A stretch of 64,000 nucleotides of DNA from Avena insularis (Eukaryota; Streptophyta; Magnoliopsida; Poales; Poaceae). The notes below the pieces were generated by a model, which saw only the letters and a program-made list of their open reading frames with translations, did not search any database and had not been told where the DNA came from. The DNA is taken from positions 353,294,010 through 353,358,009 of the forward strand of contig CM042694.1 of NCBI GenBank assembly GCA_023614405.1. The letters are read 5' to 3'. The translations under genes and the position numbers were made by a program. Within the stretch, counting starts at the first letter, position 1, and each line of letters starts with the position of its first letter. Of this stretch, positions 21,961-34,662 are shown one piece after another.

Positions 21961-24163
21961 AAAGAATCTCGTCCTGAGATTCAGGAGAGTAGGGTTAGGG
22001 GATTTTGAGTCGGGGTTAGCTCTACTGGTTTCAAGCGTGCTATCATACGGACTCCATCTTGGAAAGTGACTATTATGTCAGTGAAGTTGAGCTTCAGTCT
22101 TCCGGGATGCACGGAGAGTTGAGCAGAGTCCAGTTCTGATTGCGAGGGATGACCTTCCTTTCCTTCCGGACTATATATCTCGAGGGCCTAAACTAGGCAT
22201 ACTATCTCGATGCTGAACTTCACGGGGTACTCGCCGGATGATAGAATCTACGGCCTGGTGTACCTTTCTCTGAGGGTCTACAGCTCTTCTTTAGGGTAGT
22301 AGCATATCCTATTTAGGGTCGGGACTCCTGAGTTTGCTTGAGCGAAGGGTTACCCTATTTTTGTGGGAAAGACGCAGTCTTTCCCCCTTAGGATTAAACT
22401 GGGGGTATATTGGAGAGTTGACATAGTCCTTCCTTCTTGCAGTCATTGAATGGGGTTTCTGGGGATTGTTGTCCATCTTTCTTCTGGAGTAGAGACCTTC
22501 GGAATTCTTCGGGGAATTATGACTTTCTGGTCTTATATACTACTATTATTCGTACTTAGCCTGCTGAATCCATCGGAGACTTACGTCCTCTAAGAGATTG
22601 GAACCGTGGGGTTGGCGATGTTGTGGTCCTTCCGGTATGTCTGCAGCTGAAATAGCAGAGGGACTTCGTAGGATCTTTAGTTAGTCTCTCCTCTAATAAC
22701 TCCTGGGTTGTTGTTTGCCGAAAGGACGTCGGATCCAGTGACGGTGTATGCGAAGATCTCTTCTAAAGTATTCTCTGGTAGACAGTCTTCTGAGAGCTTC
22801 ACTAAGGTTCGTTAGGAGTGGTGTGGATCTTCTGTCTTGAAGCGCTGCCGTGATGGTAAGGGAGGCTATATCTCCTTGGGTCTTGATCTGAGGTCCTTGA
22901 GTGAAGTTCTATTAATTCAACCCTTTCGTGGGTGGCTTCCTAACGAAGTTTGATGGGTTTAGCTTAGGGAAAGTTAGCGGTTAACAAATCTCTTGCTATT
23001 CTTCGGACAGGGTAGGGTAGCTAACGTCATAGAAAATCACCTGAACTCTTTGTGTTGCTTTTGCTCGATGGTTGAGTAAACTCGGTGGCTTCATGCATCC
23101 TTGTCTTCAGGGAACTGAAGTATTCTGGCCTTCTGGTGAGGAACTTCCCATTGGGTTGGGTAGGGTTGACTAGATTAGTTAGTCTCTTGAGGTGGTTGGA
23201 AGGACTAATATACCGGGGGTCAGCGTAGTTAGGTTTTCACTTCTTGCCTTGGTAGACATCTCTGGTGGTTTCTTGTGAATAATGAGGATCCTTCGGTGGT
23301 TGACTTCCGGCTTCATGGGATTCTTGCTGTAGTAGACTGAGGAACAAGGGAGTGTGGTCCTATTGACGAGTCTTGCGAGGTGAGTTTGACGAGGTATGCC
23401 GTCCTACTGAAGTGAAATCTTCGATTTGATTCTGACTTGACGATGTCGAACTCCTGGTTCTTGCGATGCCTTTCCTCTCATATACTCTCGAGGTTAGTCT
23501 TGGTCTCATTACCGACAACTAGCACAGGGGTTTCCTGAGTTACTAGGTGGTTTATCGCTCCTCGAGTCACATTTTTAAAGAGGTCAAAGCAAACCAAAAC
23601 ATACAAACAAGGCGAACAAAGCGAGGAGGATTACCATGTCCTCGGCAACAACACACATCAAGCAACACAGGACGCACTTAGGCAAGCAAACACGGTCAAC
23701 GCCAGGGACCAAGGAGTTAACTACTCGTGATGTAGGGGAATCCTATTCTTAGGACTATTGTCCCTAGATATCGTCTTTCTTCAGCTCGGAGTCACCATCT
23801 TGCAGATGAAGCCTTTGTCATATCTTGGACGCTTCTTGATAGTGCAGCACTGGATATCTTCTAATTATGGGGATTCCGCTGGTAGAGAGATATTGTAGTC
23901 TCCTTGTGTTTGTTGGTAGTTGCTTGTCTACATCTTGTTCCCATTGTCTTTACCGGGTTCTAGATCCTAGTTAGTTAAAATCCGTAGGTTTGAAGTTTGG
24001 ACGAGAGTTAGAGGAAACCATTTTTGAAAGCATTTACGTAAAGTAAGAGAAGAAGTAGAACTTTTTGAAACTCATTGAGAAACTAGTTTTCGAAAGTCGG
24101 GGTTTGCAAAATAAGGTTCCTGTCTACCGAGCATGCTAACTAAGGCTCTCCTACAGTAAGGAT

Positions 24164-24176
24164 GGCTCTGATACCA
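24164..24176 (-). promoter_or_regulatory. tRNA-iMet primer binding site
   Basis: Minus-strand TGGTATCAGAGCC matches the complement of the plant initiator-Met tRNA 3' end and lies 4 bases after the LTR end at 24181. It fixes the element's orientation as minus. Confidence 0.85.
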
Positions 24177-24180
24177 AGTC

Positions 24181-27100
24181 TGTGGGGCCCCCAGATTAAT
24201 CCTTCAAGAATCCCTGTTATGCATACAACCACGATCCCATGATCAGTTAGTCATGGCACATAACCGACAAGTATCATTACAACATCCGAGACATACCTAA
24301 TTACAACACTTACATACATGCCGTTATGGCTACATCAATAATCCTCAGCAGAACATCATCAAGCATAGAGCCCGATCCATGCCTTAACCTACAAGCAACT
24401 GACTGGGAGAACGTCCTAGCTCGCATAATCGCCAACATCATCTTCTTCTTGATATCTGACCAAGTTAATAGCCAGGGACAGTGCCAGTGAGTACTTTGAA
24501 TGTACTCGCAAAACACCTTAAGATAACAATAATAATAAGAGGATATGCAATATGGTTGCGGTAGTAGGAGGGCTCCAAGATAGCTTATTTTCTCAAATAG
24601 TTTCTCTTGTAGATATAGCATCTACATATCTTTGTTGAAAACTTTTGTAAAGCATTTTGGAAACCTTTTTGAAAAGTTTTAGAAAACCTTAGGACTGGGT
24701 CACCCATTTGTTCCTTTCTTCCGGTCGTCCCACGACCAAACTCCTTTCTTTCCCGTCCGACCATCCCATGGTCAAAACATTTCCAAAGCCATTTCATTTC
24801 CGAAATCCTTTTTGAAAACAAAACCAGCACCGCTCTACAGAAGTTTGTCCAACCCGTCCTTAACAGCGGACACGGCTATTCGAATAGATTTACACTCTGC
24901 AGAGGTTGTACACTTTACCCACCTCATCCGGGTACGCTACCCTGATCTACACCGATCATGGGTCGAGTAACCGATCAAGACTCTCCGGATGCCCACTCCA
25001 ATATAAGTGCCTACCCTATGAGTGTTGTTCCCCTCAAAACCGGGACGTCGGGTACCGAGGACCAACCAGAGCGCATTTTACACTTTACACAATGGGCGCT
25101 TTCAATGAGGGGCTCATAGTAACGCGTGGAGGCCAGCAGACCCTTCGTTCCTTCTCCCGGTTGATGTCCCACATGGACCGTTTGTCTAGAGAAGGCCCAC
25201 CCTCCAGGGAGTTTCCTCCCCTGTAGTAGTTCCGAGGCAGCTTATACCAGAATAGACAAACATCAAATCCAGCCCTGCCCCATTCCAGACTAATGTGGTT
25301 GCACGGGTTAAGTTGTTATAGCTAAACTGCAAAAGAACCGAGTGCGTTTTTGTAAACCTTCTTCCTCCACCTTTCCTTCAGCATTTTGTAAAACAAAACC
25401 TTTTTCTTTCTCAACATCTCTTGGGAGGTCCCACCTCACCAAGGTTTTATCATAAAACATTTGGTAAAACTTTTTTTGGGGTCTTCCCATCCTCTAACTT
25501 TGCTTTGGCTGAAACAGGGTCTCCAAGAGGGGTATGGTGCATTACACCATCTACCATACCCGGGACAAGTAGGTGTCGTCAAGGGGGTTGTACTTAATAG
25601 TACGAAAGAGTAATAGTTCGGAGGAGACAAACCACTACCATATATTACATCAATATATAGTAAAACAATGCAGTTTTAAATAAACGGTAGATAAAACATG
25701 CATAAGTAAAACAGTAGGACAAGGCTTATGAGCAAGAAGGTGGCTTGGCTGATGATCAGCAATATGGAAATATGTCCCTGGACTTGTTCTGAGAAAACCG
25801 TAATAATCCAATATAATAATATCTCTTCTTCCCGGCGTCAATACAAACGCAACTATCTTCGTTATCGAGTAGACATGCAAACAAGCAAGACCACAATCAA
25901 CACAAGGTATAAAATCACCAATACAATACAACAAGCAATTGAATAATAACAAAGATTCAGATGGTTTTGAGAGGATTGGATTTAGGAGATTGAGATGGCC
26001 TTGGAGAAGGGAGTGAACACCCCTTAGGGTTTATTGTCGAGGAACTACCTAAGAGGGGGTTTTGGACCAAAGACCCATTCAGCATGATACCATTGTGCAC
26101 CAATGGTACCAATGGGTAGGTGTTGATAAAATGAAACCAACCAAAGTGGTTTCACTATTTTATCACTTTTCTTTATTTAGTTATGATTTTTCTAGTGTAA
26201 TAAATTCTAGTTTTAGGGAATAATTCACCAGAAAAGTTCTGGAGCTCCAAACATTATTTCCTTGGATGGTCAGGTAGAGTTTGATGTAATGATTAGCTGA
26301 GAGTTGGAATCACTTCAAAATAATTAACAGAATGCCCTCAGGAAATTCTCAAAGTCAATTCTGTAACTGATTTGTCTTTTTCACCAGATTAATTCTACAG
26401 AAGTTTTCGATATGATTCAAGGGAAAATGATAGGTACTTTGAGTACCTTTCGGTAGAAATTGGATTTACTATTTTTGGAGTTGTCAAACTCCTTTAGTGA
26501 TTTTTCTATTGTCATAACACTATATAGAGATAATTAAATCACCAAACATCACTAATTAATCAATAAATTCTGGTATTCTAGGTTTTGTTAGGTATTGAAG
26601 GACCACATCACTGGGAGCTGGAATCAGGTCAATATCCATTTTGGTGTGACCTAGAGAATTTCTTAAAGACAGAAATAGGCTGTGTTTATTATTTTTCCTT
26701 CAGGCAAACTATGGTTCAACTTGTCATGAGACAAATTCCCACAGATGGGTATCTCAAATACCTATCAGAGTAAATTTTATTCATTCCATTTGGTTATGTA
26801 AATTGTACTGAGTGATTTATTTATTGGAACAGATACATGTTGATAGATTATATCTCAGAATTTTGGGAATATTATTTTAGCCAATTGGATGGTTCTGCAT
26901 GTCTAAGAAGACATGCAGGTATCTAGTAAAATATAGATTTGTGCAATTGGAGTTCTTTAGCATTTTTGGAATGATTTAAACTAACAACCAAACTTCTGGA
27001 TTTTTAAAGAGCTGCTAAAAATAAAATAAAACAAATGGGGCAGCGCTGGGCCGGAAGCCCACTCCGCGAGGCGGATCTGGGGCGGGCCGACCCAACTCGC

Positions 27101-30100
27101 ATCGAGGGCACGCATGGGAGGGATTTCAAACCTCCTGCAGGCGGGGTCCGCCTATCAGTAAGTGCGGGAGGACGTAGAGGTAAGGAGGAGCGCGGGTCGT
27201 TGGATTAAGATAAGATCGACGGTGTCTGCTCCGTCTCCTTCCTCCGGCCGTCGGGAAAAGAAACCCTAACCCTTGGTCAGACGAGGAGACGTGGTTGCTC
27301 ACCTAGGGGCGGCCTCCGGTGAAGGGGGTGATGCAGGGTGACGCGGAGCTTCGTCCCGAGCTCAACAAGGGGCGGCACGATGGGGTTTGACGCCGGGATC
27401 TAGCTCGCGCGTGCGCATCCGCGGAGGGACCTCGGGAGCTCACCGGCGCCACCGCCTGGGGCTGCTGTAGGGTGAAAAGGGAGCGGGGTTAGATCGGGGA
27501 GGTGGAGAGGGGGTCTGCAGTGTGACATGCAATGGGAGATGCAAGGGGAGGAGCTTAGCTCATGGGAGGGAGGAGGTCAAGCTTCTCTCGAGCAAGACAG
27601 AAAGGGAGAGTGAGAGGGTGCTCGGGGAGGTAAGTGGAGAGGAAAGGGGGCAAATGAGGCAATGGGGGGAGTTGTACTGGCCTGTGGTAATAAATACCGA
27701 AGGGAGAGGTCCATGGTGGACATAGTCTAAGGAGGGGCAAGGGGAGCGGTGCTGGCCATCCATTGGGCGCGTAGGGCGGTGGAGAGGGCACTGTGTCGTG
27801 CAGGGGACAGAGAGGAGGTGGGGGTGGAGTGCTGCAAGAATTAAAGACAAGATGTGACCAATGTGTGCATCTCTCCTTCCTCCAAGCATTAAAGACAAGG
27901 GTAAGAGGGTTTCTACAGTGATGCTACAGTGTATCTCGACCAGAGGGATGAGAGGTGTGCTGTGCAAGTTTGTTTGACCAGAATGGTGGAGGTTTGGTGG
28001 GTTTTTTATTTGAGGATTTGCTTGCTTGGCAATTTTGATCAAATAGGTGGTTATGAAGAAAGTCCAAAAAGTTGCATTGGATCAGATGAGGGAATGGTAC
28101 TGGGAGATAGATGAGGTTAAGGGACCTCTCTAGGAATTATTCGTGATTTTTCTAAGGATTTTAAGTCCACTTAAAATCGTTCATTCAAAAAGTACAGAAG
28201 TAGATTCTAGAAGGTCATTTGATAATTTTACATTGGACATGGTTGGTTTTTGATATGAGAAGGTCCCAAATGTGAATACACACAGGAGAATTTTCCCGAG
28301 ATTTATTGAGGATTAAAAGTATTTAAAACAATTATTATTCCAATTCAGCCATTTAAGAAAATGGCAAAAAGAAATAATAAAGCTCTTCAAAAATATTTAT
28401 TTTTGAAGTGGGAAGATGGGGTATGATATATAGGACTCAATTGTGCTTAAAGTTAGGGGTGTGTTTCTGCAAAAACAAAACTTTCCCTTGGGAAATGATT
28501 TTGGAGATTTTGTCTATTAAGGAGATTAATTAGATTTGGAGCCATAATAATTATGTATAATATTATATAACTCATGGTGATCAAGGTAGATGATGTAGAA
28601 AAGGTGTATCAAGCATTTTCAACCTTGGGATTGGAGAATCCAAGTTGATTTTGGTGAAATACCCTAGATTAAGGATCTAGGGTGATGTTAATTTCTTATC
28701 ATCAAAACATGGTTGTATCTTGGAGTTCAGATCTCCCCTGGGGACATGGGATAGATGGATAAATAGACCAAGTGATGTACATCAGCATGGTATAGAGGTT
28801 TGAGCTTGATCTTGCTTGAGTTCACCAAGACATGCTTTCAAACTTTGAATAAAATAAGCCTGTCAACGCAGATTATCAACTAGCCTTCAAAACCTCATGG
28901 GTTTAAGAAGCACAAAGATCCACTTGGAACAAGTGAAGTAGATATTGATATACCTATATGAGTAGCACACAACCATGCAAAGAGTTAGTCCATAGAAGGT
29001 TGGATGATGGTGTGAGCTTCTATCAAACTAGGCATGTTGACTAGATTTGCAGGAAAAGTTATTTTCTTGCCTGCAAAACCATCAAGAACAAGTAGGTTGT
29101 TGGATTATCTAACCAAGGGAAATAGTGGTCCTTGGTATTCCTTAGGATGGTTAACAATATGGTTCAGATGCATTTTAAAAAATGCACAAGGGTTGACAAA
29201 GGGAGGAATTCAAAAAGGTGATGTTGGGAATAGTTTTCCAGACAGCCAAATTTGGCAGATTTATGGTTTTTGACTAGAATGTGGGTTGTGATGATTTTGA
29301 TGGGTTGCAAGGTACCTAAGTATCATCATGTGTATGATGCTGAAGTGTATATTGAGTAGGAAGGATCCTTGCTTGATATTGGTCTTCATTTACTTAGAAA
29401 CTTCTAGAATGGATCACTTCAGAATTGACCTGGTTAAGGGTTTTAGATGATCACCTGGTGGCTACAGATTAGATCCATATTGTATTCTTGTTTAGGGTTT
29501 GTTGATTGGGAAGCATATTGATCCTAGTGATGAGCTCCTGTAGTAGCTCATACTATCTCCTAAGCATACAAATCAAGCAGTAGATCAAGGCAATTCATCA
29601 GGCAGCAGATCAAGGAAACTCATCTTATAAACTAAGAAAACCTATTACTAGGGTTACCATCAAGCTTAGCTTGAGGTAGGGTTGGGTATTTCGAAAAGGT
29701 TGTAGTTTGTAATAAGATGAGATTCCTTGGTATCTGTACCAAGAGTAGACTTCAAAAGCTTACTAAAAGGTTTTGGAGATCCTAGAGGTAAGAGTATTTG
29801 AGATTATGTTATATACCTCTCCATAGTTTTGTCAATAGAAGCTACTAAAATAGTTTTGGTTACATAAGCATCTTGGCTCAGGTTTTGAGATGCCAGAAAA
29901 TTTGAGAATATGTAAGATGAGCCAGGATAGTTTTGTTAAATAGCTTTTGTCAACTGATGGTGAGGTAAGGAGTATCATATGGCATACTCTCACAGGCACA
30001 AGCACAAACAAACAACAAGAAAACACTGCACCAATGTACAAGAAAAAGTTTTTGTTCCCCCTGATTTTTGCATTCTGGACAACTAATCAGGGTTGCAGAA

Positions 30101-30114
30101 ATTGGGATGTTACA
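24181..30114 (-). mobile_element. LARD 5' LTR (right copy), intact length 5,934 bp
   Basis: It begins on the minus strand with TGTAACATCCC at 30114 and ends ...CCCCACA at 24181, so both TG and CA termini are kept. It is collinear with the left LTR and with the solo LTR at 48044-62377. It contains two dyad units, the GC-rich block 27030-27800 and the conserved short frame at 24310-24621. ORFs at 27522-28042 are artefacts of the GC-rich block. Confidence 0.9.
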
Positions 30115-30119
30115 ACATT

Positions 30120-30466
30120 GGTAACATCATTCTTGTAGCTCTAAAAACAGTTTAGCACATTAGTTGCACACTTGTTTGATGCTCGAAAGCAGTTAGCCAT
30201 TGCTTCTAATTTCCTTCTCTTGATATCCTGGTGTATCATCATAAGTTTGTTAGATATCTCTGCAGCATGTGTATCATCTTGGATGCTTTCATCTTCTGGT
30301 TCTTCCTCTAGTAGTATATCATTGTACTGGTCAATGGTTTGTTTCAGCCTCTAGGCCTTTGTTCCTAAAGCCTCTGTTTCTCTATCAGCAGTTGCTATTG
30401 TCTTGTTACAAGCCCTGTTTGCGACAGGAGGTTTCAAATAATAGCTTCTTTCTTCACAACTTTTCT
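30120..30466 (-). pseudogene. ULP-like gene B, exon 3 first half (cut by LARD insertion)
   Basis: The minus-strand exon begins after TTTGCAG at 30467 and reads KSCEERSYYLKPPVANRACN, then a Glu/Asp-rich coiled-coil-like stretch (RLKQTIDQYNDILLEEEPED and NKLMMIHQDIKRRKLEAMAN). Two in-frame stops are visible. The exon is broken at the ACATT target duplication and resumes at 12018 in the same frame. Its position, between the plant-mobile-domain-like part and the C48-like part, matches the linker of this transposon protein family. Confidence 0.6.
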
Positions 30467-30593
30467 ACTGCAAATAGAAAACAATGTTACGGTCATGAGT
30501 CGTGTATAACTGTGAGACATAGTCATATAAAAATATGTTACGTGCTAGAGCGATGCTCTATGTGAAATAGATGAGGTAAAATATAATACTTAC

Positions 30594-31621
30594 ATTCAGT
30601 TGTCCCCACATCTCTTTGTCAATGGCATTAGCCTTGTCAAAACTGATTTTATGCACTTGAGCGAATCCAAGTATATTATCAGAGGAAGGATAGCACAACC
30701 TTAGGCAACACTTTGATTCATATCATCCATGTGGAACTTTATTGCTTCCCTCTTGATCTCGTCTATTACAAGCTGACAAAAGTCCATTTTTCCAGACTTC
30801 GCAATGTCGATCCTTTGCACTATCCCTCTTGATATGACTGATCAGGTGTTGCACCGTTACAATGTCTCTGTCTACTAAACCCAGTTTCTTCTCAAGCCAT
30901 TGCAAAGCAGGGGTATCACTTGCTTCTGAAGGTCGCGACGTCATTATATTACCGTTGGGCGGACCAAAGAAAGAATGAACAACATCTGCTATCAGAGCTA
31001 TCATCCTACCACCAGCAAACTCCATTTTTAGAGTTTCTACGTCAAGCTTCTTGTATAGGTTAATGATCAGGGGCCTACTAGTATTAGAATCTAGCTTGTA
31101 TTCCAGGATGAAACCCTAGCCTATCTTGGCCAGCTCTATCTTGTGAAGATCGTTAAGATCATTGTTGATCAATATTTGAAGCTCTTTGAGAGAGAATCTC
31201 ACTGTGTAATTCCAACCAGTCCTAATACAGGGCTTCTCCCTATTCTTCATATAATTTTCCATTACCATTAGTTGATTCTCGAGACGTAGCCTGAAAGTTA
31301 TTGGTAAGAATTGATCAGTAGTATTAGTGTTGTCTGTTGTCTGAATGGAGGAGGATGACACATATTAACGTGACGTAAGCTTACCCTGTCACCATTATTT
31401 TCTTTTTGTGATTGTCCCGTTGTTCTCCACTAATCCTCTAATGCTTCTTACTAATCCTGCCTGTAGCATTGGAACCTATTTTGTGTTTCTTCTTCAGTTC
31501 GAGCTTTCTTTTGTAAGTCTTGATCTTCCTATTCAGTTCCTTTTTTGATGATACATCAAACTCGTCGTCACTCTGCCATATTGTTCGAAGAATCTCCATG
31601 ACTACCACTGGCAGAGCTCAT
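30594..31621 (-). pseudogene. ULP-like gene B, 5' exons (basic N-terminus and PMD-like domain)
   Basis: Exon 1 runs from an ATG at 31621 to a GG|GTAAGC donor at 31385. It is very basic (KKELNRKIKTYKRKLELKKK), as in a nuclear localisation region, after one frame slip. Exon 2 runs from about 31340 (CATTCAG acceptor) to 30594 (AAT|GTAAGT donor). It contains FSLKELQILINNDLNDLHKI and, after a stop, MEFAGGRMIALIADVVHSFF then GPPNGN. This is the fold-like pattern of the aminotransferase-like/plant-mobile-domain region that precedes the C48 domain in grass ULP-like transposon proteins. It corresponds to gene A 38.2-38.7 kb. In-frame stops show it is dead. Confidence 0.6.
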
Positions 31622-32088
31622 TTTCCCTAGTGGAAAAACATATTAATTTTATTACACATGTAAAATATTTTAACTGAGGTAAAAAATATTTCATTAAAAT
31701 GCACTAAATTGAAACAATAAATTGTAATATAGCCAACTGTATAATGTGATGCTAGGTTGCAGAATACAATGTGTTATCGTTCGGAGAAGTATAAATTTAT
31801 GCATGGAAATAAATATATGAAAAAATTGTACTAACCATAACACTAAAAATCATTCATTAAATATCAGAATTGCCTTCACGTAACATTATAATAAAATTGG
31901 TTGAAGCTGAGCCTACTTGTGAAATCTATTCTATTTGTTGTCCGAGTGCATACTCAATTTTTGCTAATTGTGAACTATAAAATCCAGAAAATCGTGAGTA
32001 TGCAGCCGAATTTCTCATAGATAAAAATATCATAACGACTAATAATAGATCTACAAATATAGGTTTTGGATATTTTAATTTTACTAAC

Positions 32089-32300
32089 CTTGTATTTCCC
32101 TGCAACAATCTTGAGAAACAATTTATAATATGCTTGTCTTTTCTGCACCACCGACTTGATCTCAGTACCCAGCTTGTCTTCTAGATAATTAAGACGAGGA
32201 AGAAGAGCTTCTTCTATGAAATCTGTGCTATCAAGTACGGGTGGTAAGTTGTTTGGAGTTGAGTATCCGAGGTGATCACAACTCGTGATCAATGGGGACG
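32089..32300 (-). pseudogene. Unassigned exon-like fragment between genes A and B
   Basis: The minus-strand frame contains LDSTDFIEEALLPRLNYLED and SVVQKRQAYYKLFLKIVAGK and ends at a good donor, AAG|GTTAGT (32089/32088). It looks like a real exon but I do not recognise it. It lies 3' of gene A's stop (33558) and 5' of gene B's start (31621), so it may be an upstream exon of B or a remnant of another gene. Confidence 0.35.
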
Positions 32301-33557
32301 TTTGGTTCTTTGGCCGTAGAGAGTCCTACCTCAGATCGAGGACGGCGTTGTTGGTTTCTTATGCGGCAGATTGTCCGCATTCTGTGGAGGTGTTGTAGCT
32401 CTTATGGGGAGGTAGAGGAAGCGTAGGAACGCTATTTAGATAAAAACGGATAACTATGTCACTCGTCCTGCTTGATAAATAGTGTAATCCCAAAATTAAA
32501 ACAGACTTATGCAAGGCGGTGAAATAGTAAGCTAGTGGGCAGAACAATGATTTTCGGAAACCTAATCTGAACGTTAGCAAAACTTTGTCATCTGTGGCAC
32601 TGTAATTTATTATAGTAAAAAATTCACCTCTCAATGTCTTCAAGTTATAATGAAGAATGTATACTTATCTACACATTCCTTTGGATCATCCATTCGAACT
32701 ATGGTATTTCGTATGCATGTGCTTCACTAGTTCTACATATCAGTAAGTAGGTCATACACTCATTGTGAACTACCTTTGCCAGACATGTCGCGCTGCAAAT
32801 AAGAAGTGCAATGAATTTTATTCGAATTGTCTAATTTAACAAAAATATATACTTTGCAACTAATTCTTGTTACATTAATTTTAATCGGGGGACTTCTCAA
32901 GTTCTGACCGAAAGTCCATGATGCAACATAAAATTTTCGGTACTGCCCAAAGTCCACACTTCATTCTCTTATGAACGACATACTACATACTAATGTAAGC
33001 ACTTTCTATATTACGAATAGATCACTACCATCTATACTGCAAAGCATTTCGGTCAGACAAATCCCACAACGAGTATTCTGTACAATGCACCGATTATTAA
33101 CTCCCTGATCGTATACACTTTGCACTCCTTGAATATTTGTCTGCCTGCTTAGAAACTTGGCTAGTGTAAAATATTAATGAAAATTCGTCATGTTCAAGTA
33201 CAAAGATGATACTATCACATAAAAACAAAACGATTACATTGTGAAAACAAATTTAAAAATATAATGATTCGAGAATGATCTGAACTTTGAAATTTGAATA
33301 ATCGCTTATACAATTAACGCGTATTTCTCTTTCGATAACCAAGAATTTCTGGAAAATCATAAACACGCTGGAATATACAACATAAATTTCTTTCTAAAGG
33401 AAGTGGCATAATTCAACATTTTCATTCAAATTTTTGCTTCCCAATTTAACTTCTACCTTCACTCCTACGAAACAAACAAATAAAGAAAAACACTTGTCTA
33501 TATGATGATCTGCATTGAATAATAAATTTGTTTCACTTTACAAATATAAAAGTACCT
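32301..33557. other. AT-rich spacer between ULP-like genes A and B
   Basis: No supported gene. Short ORFs at 32359-32643 and 32760-32957 have no recognisable motif. Confidence 0.35.
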
Positions 33558-34662
33558 TCATATATATTGATTGATAAGTTCTTTTATCTTTCTCGTGTAG
33601 TTTTCATTGAACGGAGATTCAAGCAAGTCATACATCAGTTGTTCGCGCAAGGATTTAGTATCAATCTATCAAAATAAAAGATAGAACAACTAAATTACAA
33701 GAGAATGAAGTTGTATACTTGTGCAAATACAAAATTCATTCTGTCTGCAAATGATACTTACAGCCCTGAAGTAATAGTCAACAAAACCATCGTATGATTT
33801 CAGCAACCTGAGCAACCCTATACCACTGTCTTTCCTGGCCAGTTTATATACAAACATATATCTCAGTTACTTGTTTCATTGAAAATTTTAAGAAAAAAAT
33901 TAGCATGCCATGTTAACGATACTTAACTGGTTTTCATTGTCAGATATTCATTGAATAGGTGTGGTGCGCATCTTCAAAAATCAACCCTGTATGGTAAAAT
34001 GTATGCTTCTTGAAACGCAAGCTTGAAATTGTCTATAACTATCCGAGCTTCCTCTTCAACGGTGTCGTTCATGACGTTCGAGCAGACAGTATCGTATTTC
34101 CGACCCTGAAGGTCAGCAATCACGGCATACCACACATCATTGGGCCGGAGAGGGATGATAACCTAGCCAAACAAAAATGCACAACAATTGAGAGCTACAG
34201 ATTAAAAACAATGTTGGTAGAAACAAACAATGTAACATTACCATTGCTACATTAACTAGGTTTCAACTAGTGTGATTCTTTGATAAGCATCGTTTGAACG
34301 ATCTTGCATAAAAAATTGGCCTTGTGAGAAAAATCTGATACATAATTTAATATAAAAATAAATCAGTGAATATATATAATTATTTATGGGTACACATATG
34401 GATGGATGGATGTATAGTCACATGGAAACATATGTATAGATACAACATGAGTTTTTCAAAAAACTGTTTTTGTAAACTTATCGCATCTTCATGCATCATG
34501 ATGTACCGGGTTAGGAATAATTTATGATTATGCTGATTGTTATCTAGGTTCTGTTTATGTTCTGCCATGACCAACATTTTCATATAGTTCATTACATGTG
34601 AATTCACGCTTCCATAAACTTCCATTGATAAACCAAACACTCTCTTTTTGCACAGAACAACC
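33558..34662 (-). pseudogene. ULP-like gene A, C-terminal exons (C48 peptidase-like domain)
   Basis: Minus-strand exons include one starting at about 34662 (CCAG acceptor), with VFGLSMEVYGSVNSHVMNYM and KLFLTRYIMM. One starts at 34162 (CTAG acceptor), with VIIPLRPNDVWYAVIADLQG and NFKLAFQEAYILPYRVDF. One ends at donor GCT|GTAAGT (33762), with KDSGIGLLRLLKSYDGF. The last (33665-33558) has LREQLMYDLLESPFNENYTR and a natural stop. The pattern H-W-Y, then N-D-C-G, of C48/ULP1 peptidases is recognisable, but His is replaced by Val (codon 34133-34135) and Cys by Ser (codon 33825-33827). Even the ancestral copy may have lacked peptidase activity, unless these are decay mutations. Confidence 0.6.

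Larger units (their letters stand above)
21946..24180 (-). other. LARD internal domain, noncoding
   Basis: About 2.2 kb between the LTRs with no ORF of 60 codons on either strand and no recognisable Gag, protease, RT or integrase motif. It is bounded by the polypurine tract (21946-21960) and the primer site (24164-24176). Its role would be structural, such as packaging or dimerisation of the transcript (inference from LARD literature). Confidence 0.75.
12019..30114 (-). mobile_element. LARD-type non-autonomous LTR retrotransposon, 18.1 kb with nested LTR
   Basis: The element is bounded by a perfect 5-bp target duplication, ACATT (12014-12018 and 30115-30119). On the minus strand it starts TGTAACATCCC and ends GGGGCCCCACA-like. 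Parts in transcription order are 5' LTR 30114-24181 (5,934 bp), primer site 24176-24164, internal domain to 21946, polypurine tract at its end, and 3' LTR 21945-12019 (about 6,020 bp without the nested solo LTR). The internal domain (2,235 bp) has no ORF of 60 codons, so it cannot supply Gag or Pol and would have needed a helper. Huge LTRs with a noncoding internal domain are the definition of LARDs known from barley and relatives. By eye the LTRs differ at 7 of ~118 and 5 of ~127 sites in two samples. It interrupts an exon of ULP-like gene B. Confidence 0.85.

Noticed and set aside
24585..25490. ORFs in the LARD right LTR
   Set aside because: Noncoding LTR; counterparts in the left LTR are shifted or broken, except the short VCEY-type frame reported separately.
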